Source of the DNA: a bacterium | GTDB taxonomy: Bacteria; AUK180; JAQVHJ01 | Direction: 5' to 3' | DNA length: 11,094 nucleotides | Assembly: GCA_028696285.1 (NCBI GenBank) | Contig: JAQVHJ010000035.1 | Span: forward strand, 1 to 11,094 | Shown here: positions 6,914 to 11,094 of the stretch, piece after piece | Layout of the letters: every line of letters starts with the position of its first letter | How positions within the stretch are numbered: position 1 is the stretch's first letter | Notes under the pieces: model-generated | Database searches by the model: none | Seen by the model: only the letters and a program-made list of their open reading frames with translations | What the model was told of the DNA's origin: nothing | Program-made: the position numbers and the translations under genes

Positions 6914-7032
6914 GTAAATTTTTAATAATTTATACCCTATCAGTATTAATATAACTAATATTTTTATAATTTATACCCTATAAGGTATATGATATTAATT
7001 GTTTTGTTTTTATTATACCCGACCGGGGTATT
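6887..7032. promoter_or_regulatory. Four operator-like palindromes, TATACCC-N4-GGGTATA type
   Basis: Left arms begin at 6889 (TACACCC), 6931, 6972 and 7014 (all TATACCC), i.e. steps of 42, 41 and 42 bp. Right arms are GGGTATA (6900-6906), a weak AGTATTA (6942-6948), AGGTATA (6983-6989) and GGGTATT (7026-7032, one base further away). O1 lies in the promoter spacer. Four-operator autoregulation by HipB is known in E. coli hipBA (TATCC-N8-GGATA sites). Assigning these sites to this HipB is an inference. Confidence 0.7.
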
Positions 7033-7060
7033 CTGTTAAGTGGTAATTGGAATGAAAAAT

Positions 7061-7097
7061 GTCATTGCGATAAGTTGCTTGCAACTTGAAGCAATCT
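7061..7097. repeat. REP-like extragenic palindrome
   Basis: GTCATTGCGA at the left, GAAGCAATCT at the right, and an inner stem AAGTTGC/GCAACTT. Same class as 3278-3314 with an unrelated central stem. Confidence 0.65.
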
Positions 7098-7126
7098 AAG
7101 TTTAAGTTAAATAATTATTTCTCCGT

Positions 7127-7167
7127 GTTCGATGTTTATCCCGAACGAATGTGAAGGATCTCTCCAT
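7127..7167. repeat. 41-bp GTTCGAT...GGATCTCTCCAT element, copy 2
   Basis: Matches 4130-4170 over its full 41 bp by eye. It again interrupts a CTCCGTG-type word, here at the left end of the module array. Confidence 0.65.
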
Positions 7168-7800
7168 AGTGAAACATTACATTCTCTTGCTATTCAAGTA
7201 TCAATTGTTTTTTGGTTCAGTATTTCATTTTTATCTTAATATCAACTAAGTTAATTCTTCTCTGCGTCCTCTGCGCCCTCTGCGGTTAAATATTCAACGC
7301 TGTTGAATTTTCAGTATGAGTAAGTGTAATCAGTAAGAGATAAACATTTCTCTTTTCAGCGTGTTCAGTAGTTTCAATTAACATTATCTTGCTATTTAAG
7401 TACTAATTGCTCTTTTGTTCAATATATCTTAATTCTTTCCAAGTAAATAAGTAATATTTTTTTCTTAATCCCGTTCATCCCTGTCAAAATCACATTCTAT
7501 TGCTTTTCAAGTAACGTAAGGTTTTTGGTTCCTTATATCATTATCATCTTAAAATCAAATAAGTGAATTTCTCTTTGAATTCTCTCCGTGTGCTCCGTGT
7601 CTCCGTGGTAAAAAATTACATCCTATTGCTCTCTAAGTATCATCTGCTCTTTGGTTCAGTATATCATTATCATCTTAAAATCAACCAAGTGATTTTATCT
7701 TCTCTTTTTAATCCCGTTTAATCCCTGTCAAAAATTGTTCTTGCATTCACTGTTTTGTTAAGCATCAATTGATCTAAACACCTGCATCATCTTCAGGAAC

Positions 7801-8054
7801 GCTATATTCACAATTTTCAATCTAAAATTCTCAATTTTCAATTGTATATATTCTCTCCGAGTGCTCCGTGTTCTCCGTGTCTCCGTGGTAAAAGATCACA
7901 TACTCTTGCTATTCAAGTATCAATTGCTCTTTGGTTCAGTATTTCATTTTTATCTTAATATCAACTAAGTTAATTCTTCTCTGCGTCCTCTGCGCCCTCT
8001 GCGGTTAAAATCACATTCTCCTGCTGACTAAGTATCAATTGCTCTTTGGTTCAG
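7801..8054. repeat. Duplicated array segment, copy 1 (254 bp)
   Basis: Corresponds to 8374-8625 (252 bp). Relative to that copy it has one extra nonamer in the CTCCGTGTT word (7855-7863) and one fewer TTTTCAA heptad, so the 2-bp length difference is exactly +9 and -7. Otherwise it differs by a few substitutions. Confidence 0.85.
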
Positions 8055-8265
8055 AATATCTTAATTCTTTCCAAGTAAATAAGTAATCTTCTCTTCTTAA
8101 TCCCTGTCAAAATCACATTCTATTGCTTTTCAAGTAACGTAAGGTTTTTGGTGCAGTATATCTTTCTTATCTTAAAATCAACCAAGTAATTATTTCAGCG
8201 TGGTCCGCGTGGTCCGCGGTTAAAAATTCTTCTATCTATGTTCTTCGTGTTTAAAACAAAAAGAA

Positions 8266-8285
8266 GGGCGTCCGCCCGGACGCCC
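8266..8285. repeat. GC-rich hairpin GGGCGTCC/GGACGCCC
   Basis: A perfect 8-bp stem with a GCCC centre, followed by CCTACG and preceded by an A-rich run. This is the GTAGGGGCG...CGCCC palindrome class seen between genes in many environmental genomes. It sits at a junction in the module array. Confidence 0.65.
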
Positions 8286-8293
8286 CTACGATG

Positions 8294-8324
8294 TGTATCA
8301 AATGTTTGTAATACAGTTCTTTTG
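8294..8324. repeat. Dispersed ~29-bp repeat, copy 1 (second copy near 8864-8892)
   Basis: Both copies read GTATCAAATGT, T or A, TGTAATACA, then R and TTCTTT. They carry weak TGTAT/ATACA inverted ends. One copy follows the hairpin at 8266. The other directly precedes the heptad array at 8894. Confidence 0.5.
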
Positions 8325-8373
8325 GTTAATTTCGATTTCACTCGCTATAAATATACGCAATATACGCATAAAT

Positions 8374-8625
8374 GCTATATTACAAATTTTCAATTTTCAA
8401 TCTAAAATTTTCAATTTTCAATTGTATATATTCTCTCCGTGTTCTCCGTGTCTCCGTGGTAAAAGATCACATTCTTTTGCTATTCAAGTATCAATTGTTT
8501 TTTGGTTCAGTATTTCATTTTTATCTTAATATCAACTAAGTTAATTCTTCTCTGCGTCCTCTGCGCCCTCTGCGGTTAAAATCACATTCTCCTGCTGACT
8601 AAGTATCAATTGCTCTTTGGTTCAG
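8374..8625. repeat. Duplicated array segment, copy 2 (252 bp)
   Basis: Sister of 7801-8054, with one more TTTTCAA heptad and one fewer CTCCGTGTT-type nonamer. Its upstream neighbour is an ATACGCA-type nonamer word (about 8352-8378), related to the ATCCGCACC word at 8741-8767. Confidence 0.85.
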
Positions 8626-8797
8626 CATATTTTTCTTATTTAATATCAACCAAGTAAATTTCATCTTGTTCCCTTCAATTCCCTTTCGTTCCCTGTTTAA
8701 ATTACATTCAAATGCTTAATAAGTATCACAATCTCTAAACATCCGCACCATCCGCATAAATGCTATACTCCCAATTTTCAATGCAAAGCGTTCTATT

Positions 8798-8825
8798 AGT
8801 GGTAAGTGGAGTGTTGAAGGTGTAA
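8798..8825 (+). repeat. Degenerate GTGGAG-family heptads
   Basis: Units AGTGGTA, AGTGGAG, TGTTGAA and GGTGTAA, then TGAAAAT. Same period and consensus as the tracts near 3812, 4593 and 4910. Here there is no neighbouring gene fragment. Confidence 0.55.
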
Positions 8826-8893
8826 TGAAAATGAAAAAGATAAATCAGGATTACGCAGCATTATGTATCAAATGTATGTAATACAATTCTTTC

Positions 8894-8921
8894 GTTGACC
8901 GTTCCCCGTTTACCGTTCACC
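8894..8921. repeat. Array of 4 heptanucleotides, GTTYACC family
   Basis: Units GTTGACC, GTTCCCC, GTTTACC and GTTCACC. The first two and the last units equal the ends of the 15-unit array at 5322-5426, as if the two differ only by expansion of the middle. It ends 10 bp before the -35 box of the small RNA candidate. Confidence 0.85.
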
Positions 8922-8931
8922 TTATTTTTTT

Positions 8932-8960
8932 TTGCTTTTTCTCAATTTTTATGTTATAAT
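8932..8960 (+). promoter_or_regulatory. Promoter of the small RNA candidate
   Basis: -35 TTGCTT (8932-8937), spacer 17 bp, -10 TATAAT (8955-8960). The expected first transcribed base is the G at 8967, which is also the first base of the closing stem. A T-run precedes the -35 box. Confidence 0.65.
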
Positions 8961-8966
8961 ATATTT

Positions 8967-9050
8967 GGAAGCAGGCTGAGGACCTATATAAATAAGTGTT
9001 TAGTTTATTTTATAAACTATTCAACTTGTGTCCCTCCTGCTTCCTTTTTA
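8967..9050 (+). ncRNA. Candidate small structured RNA, about 84 nt, family not recognised
   Basis: The transcript would start GGAAGCAGG (8967-8975), which pairs perfectly with CCTGCTTCC (9036-9044), followed at once by TTTTTATTT. The same stem therefore closes the molecule and resembles an intrinsic terminator end. Inside, GGAC (8980-8983) can pair with GTCC (9030-9033), and TAGTTTAT (9001-9008) with ATAAACTA (9012-9019) around a TTT loop. A large AU-rich internal loop lies between. I do not recognise tRNA, SRP, 6S, tmRNA or a riboswitch. There is no credible reading frame. The nearest downstream gene is over 400 bp away behind REP elements, so a leader role is unlikely. Confidence 0.5.
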
Positions 9051-9107
9051 TTTATACCACCGCTTCGCTCTGGACAGGAAAGTCGTAATGACTAAGAACG
9101 TTATAAT

Positions 9108-9191
9108 GTCATCGCGAGAAGCGAAGCGCCGTGGCGATCTCAATTAAATCAGAGATTGCTTCGTTGTTCCTTCGGAACGCCTCGCAATGAC
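9108..9191. repeat. Long REP-like inverted repeat
   Basis: Two facing REP units: GTCATCGCGAG at the left and CTCGCAATGAC at the right end form imperfect terminal arms. GATCTC and GAGAT meet in the middle, and a TTCC/GGAA small hairpin lies in the right unit. It has the structure of a paired REP (BIME-like) element. Confidence 0.7.
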
Positions 9192-9224
9192 TAATATCGT
9201 TTTTCAGTTTGCAAATGTTTTAAT

Positions 9225-9305
9225 GTCGTTGCGCTATCGAGACGAAGTCGAGATCTAGCAAGCGAAGCGATGTGTCGGGAACAAAGTTAACCCGAAGCGA
9301 TCTCC
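9225..9305. repeat. Degenerate REP-like element
   Basis: GTCGTTGCG at the left and CCGAAGCGATCTC at the right, with CTATCGAGACGAAGTCGAGA in between that can fold (TCGA/TCGA, GAC/GTC). It is a diverged member of the same class as 9108-9191. Confidence 0.5.
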
Positions 9306-9380
9306 ATCGTTCACAGGTTGCTGGTAAAGGTGTTAAATTGTTGAGTCTGGCACCGATACTTTTCCAGTTCACGGTAATCG

Positions 9381-9408
9381 AATCACAGATCACGCATCAC
9401 GAATCACG
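9381..9408. repeat. Four ATCACG heptads
   Basis: Units AATCACA, GATCACG, CATCACG and AATCACG. This is a fourth, unrelated 7-bp family in the window. It ends 8 bp before the -35 box of the lipoprotein gene. Confidence 0.75.
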
Positions 9409-9415
9409 TTTTATC

Positions 9416-9473
9416 TTGACTTTACATTTTAAAAATGTTAAAATATAAATCAGAACATTTTTATCTATGGAGG
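9416..9473 (+). promoter_or_regulatory. Promoter and ribosome binding site of the FN3 lipoprotein gene
   Basis: -35 TTGACT (9416-9421), spacer 17 bp, -10 TAAAAT (9439-9444), start near 9451. The spacer contains a perfect inverted repeat, ACATTTT-A-AAAATGT (9424-9438), positioned like an operator. GGAGG (9469-9473) lies 5 nt before the ATG. Confidence 0.7.
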
Positions 9474-9478
9474 GTGAG

Positions 9479-11094
9479 ATGAAAAAACCTGTATTTTTCA
9501 TGTGCTTATTTTTAATTATTATCTTTTCTCTTTTCAGTTCCTGTGTAATAAAGAAGGAACTTCCTACAGAACCTGTTCTTGTTATTGATTCCCCTGTATC
9601 TATTGATTCGTCCCAGGGTGAATATACAGACCGCATTGCGATTACCTGGGCAAAGGTCCTGGGCGCAGAGAAATATTATATCTACCGTTCCACAGACTCC
9701 GGCGGGGATTTTGTCAGGATAAAGAGCACAGCAATTAATTACTATGAAGACACTGACGTTGATGTCGGGGTCAATTACTATTACAAGGTCAAAGCATTCA
9801 GTGAAGCTGCCGGTCTCAGCCCAAGCAGCCCTGTTGCCATGGGGTATCTTGATCCAGATGCATTATCAGCACCGGAGAATCTAAAAGCGACAAACGGCAT
9901 ATTTGAAGATAAGGTTGACATCACCTGGGATGAGGTTGACGGGGCAGAACTGTATTATATCTACCGTGCCACGGAAGCATACCAGTTCACGGAACTTGAC
10001 AATACTGTCAATACCAGTTACTCAGATACTACAGCTGAAGCCGGGACAGATTACTATTACCGTGTCAAAGCCTGGCGCCCTTCAAGTCCTAGTTATTCCG
10101 GGTATAGTGACCCTGACCTTGGTTATCTGAAGGTTCTTGATGCTCTTGTTTCTCCCGGTAATGTAGCTGCATCAAACGGAACATATGAAGATAAAATAAA
10201 TATCACCTGGGACGAAGTAACCGGAGCGGAACTGTATTACATCTACCGTGCAACAGAAGCGTACCAGTTCACCGAACTTACTAACACTGTCAACACCACC
10301 TGCTCTGACACCACAGCCGTTTCCGGGACTGATTACTATTACCGAATAAAAGCTTGGCGGAATACCTCTCCTAATTACTCCGGGTACAGTGATCCAGACC
10401 TTGGTTATTTAAAGGTTTACGATGCCCTGGATACCCCTGTAAATGTTCATGCCAGCAATGGGACCTCTGAGACTCAAATAGATATTACCTGGGACGAAGT
10501 AACCGGAGCGGAACTGTATTACATCTACCGCGCCACGGAAGCGTACCAGTTCACCGAACTGACAACAACTCTTACCGCGAATTATTCTGACAATACCGCG
10601 GTTTCCGGGACTGATTACTATTACCGAATAAAAGCTTGGCGGAATACCTCTCCTAATTACTCCGGGTACAGTGACCCTGACCTTGGTTATTTAAAGGTCA
10701 ATGATGCCCTGGATACCCCTGTAAATGTTCATGCCGGCAATGGGACCTCTGAAACTCAAATAGATATTACCTGGGACGAAGTAACAGGAGCAGTACTGTA
10801 TTATATCTATCGTGCAACAGAAGCGTACCAGTTCACCGAACTGACAACAACTCTTACCGCGAATCATTCTGACAATACCGCTGTCCCCGGCATCGATTAC
10901 TATTACCGTGTCAAAGCCTGGCGCCCTTCAAGTCCTAATTATTCCGGGGTTAGTGACCCGGATCTTGGTTACCTGAAAATATTAGAAGCATTACCAACTT
11001 CAACCGGGGTTCGTGCAACAGACGGATCATCAGCAACAACCATCACCATAAGATGGGATGCAGTCGCAGGTGCGGAAGATTATTATGTTTATAG
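9479..11094 (+). CDS. Secreted lipoprotein with tandem fibronectin type III domains (3' end outside the window)
   Basis: 538 codons are visible. The N-terminus MKKP is followed by a hydrophobic segment and a relaxed lipobox FSSC, so C22 should be lipidated and the protein membrane-anchored outside the cytoplasm. FN3 repeats then begin at residues 38, 131, 225, 319, 413 and 507 (the last is cut). The first is diverged (93 residues); the following starts are exactly 94 codons apart. Each repeat has ITWDEVxGAELYYIYRATE, a GTDYYYRxKAW strand and YSGYSDPDLGYLK. FN3 arrays are structural, often adhesive or spacer modules. No catalytic domain is seen in this part. Repeats 3-5 are nearly identical at DNA level, showing recent duplication or homogenisation. 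The start follows GGAGG and a good promoter. The C-terminal function is unknown. Confidence 0.9.
   Translation, partial: MKKPVFFMCLFLIIIFSLFSSCVIKKELPTEPVLVIDSPVSIDSSQGEYTDRIAITWAKVLGAEKYYIYRSTDSGGDFVRIKSTAINYYEDTDVDVGVNYYYKVKAFSEAAGLSPSSPVAMGYLDPDALSAPENLKATNGIFEDKVDITWDEVDGAELYYIYRATEAYQFTELDNTVNTSYSDTTAEAGTDYYYRVKAWRPSSPSYSGYSDPDLGYLKVLDALVSPGNVAASNGTYEDKINITWDEVTGAELYYIYRATEAYQFTELTNTVNTTCSDTTAVSGTDYYYRIKAWRNTSPNYSGYSDPDLGYLKVYDALDTPVNVHASNGTSETQIDITWDEVTGAELYYIYRATEAYQFTELTTTLTANYSDNTAVSGTDYYYRIKAWRNTSPNYSGYSDPDLGYLKVNDALDTPVNVHAGNGTSETQIDITWDEVTGAVLYYIYRATEAYQFTELTTTLTANHSDNTAVPGIDYYYRVKAWRPSSPNYSGVSDPDLGYLKILEALPTSTGVRATDGSSATTITIRWDAVAGAEDYYVY

Larger units (their letters stand above)
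7112..8720. repeat. Mosaic array of ~115-bp modules with variable core words
   Basis: A shared linker (AAAATCACATTC, then CAAGTATCAATTGCTC, the anchor GGTTCAG and ATCTTAAAATCAACCAAG) occurs nine times here. Anchors start at 7214, 7416, 7527, 7653, 7933, 8048, 8150, 8504 and 8619, and adjacent modules are 102-126 bp apart. Between linkers sit different short-period core words: CTCTGCGTC nonamers (7260-7286, 7979-8005, 8550-8576), CTCCGTGTT nonamers (7584-7609, 7855-7889, 8435-8460), TTAATCCCG nonamers (7465, 7708, 8097), GCGTGGTCC nonamers (8198-8224) and TTCCC decamers (8669-8698). No coding frame is supported. It is not CRISPR: the variable parts are internally repetitive, not unique spacers. 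Confidence 0.8.
9051..9415. other. Gene-free tract with REP-like inverted repeats and ATCACG heptads
   Basis: It holds two GTCATYGCG-class inverted repeats (9108-9191 and about 9225-9305) and a heptad tract (9381-9408). No coding frame is supported between the small RNA candidate and the lipoprotein promoter. Confidence 0.65.

Noticed and set aside
7112..8720. CRISPR array
   Set aside because: Linkers are 70-90 bp and imperfect, and the intervening parts are tandem 9- or 10-bp units that recur between modules. There are no unique spacers and no cas genes in the window.
8967..9050. Known RNA families (tRNA, SRP RNA, 6S RNA, riboswitch) for the small RNA candidate
   Set aside because: There is no cloverleaf or TTCRA loop and no GGAA-capped SRP helix. 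It is too short for 6S, and the nearest downstream start codon is over 400 bp away.
8895..9095. 66-residue plus-strand frame over the small RNA candidate
   Set aside because: It begins in the heptad array, has no ribosome binding site and ends in REP-like sequence. Promoter and pairing signals favour a non-coding RNA.
9397..9636. 79-residue minus-strand frame opposite the start of the lipoprotein gene
   Set aside because: It is the antisense shadow of the signal peptide region and its promoter. The plus-strand frame has the lipobox and FN3 repeats.

Overview
The window is an AT-rich stretch of a bacterial genome. It holds three well-supported gene blocks separated by large non-coding tracts full of short-period repeats. 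No gene gives a secure taxonomic placement. A lipoprotein with a relaxed lipobox and tandem fibronectin type III (FN3) domains, a cyclase-ATPase-TPR giant protein and a split HipA system would fit a Gram-negative lineage such as the FCB group or Spirochaetota. That placement is an inference and is weak.

Left block (1-3110, minus strand): the first 1036 residues of a large signalling protein. It has a zinc ribbon, a class III nucleotide cyclase with all key catalytic residues, a STAND/AAA-type ATPase and a long TPR region that runs off the window. Its promoter (TTGAAT, 17 bp, TATAAT) and ribosome binding site are visible.

Middle (3111-7060): a repeat-rich tract with a near-identical ~300-bp direct duplication (3769-4069 and 4869-5176). 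Between the copies lies the C-terminal remnant of a HEPN-domain toxin-like gene (4354-4590, minus), bounded by 39-bp inverted repeats made of 7-bp units. It is followed by an intact minus-strand hipB-hipS-hipT operon (6842 to 5415), a tripartite HipBST-type toxin-antitoxin system. Its sigma70-like promoter carries one operator palindrome exactly between -35 and -10, and three more operator-like sites follow upstream at about 42-bp steps. The hipT stop codon lies inside a 15-unit heptanucleotide array (5322-5426).

Repeat desert (7061-8930): no genes. It holds a mosaic array of ~102-126-bp modules. A shared linker sequence alternates with different core words, each built of two to four tandem 7-, 9- or 10-bp units. 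Duplicated segments differ by exactly one unit, which looks like slippage.

Right block (8932-11094, plus strand): a candidate free-standing small RNA gene of about 84 nt (8967-9050) with a consensus promoter, a closing stem that begins at the predicted first base, a terminal hairpin and a U-run. Then come REP-like inverted repeats, and then the first 538 codons of a secreted lipoprotein made of FN3 repeats of exactly 94 codons each.

The strongest candidates for something undescribed are the small RNA gene and the modular variable-core repeat array. HipBST, the cyclase and the FN3 lipoprotein belong to known families.
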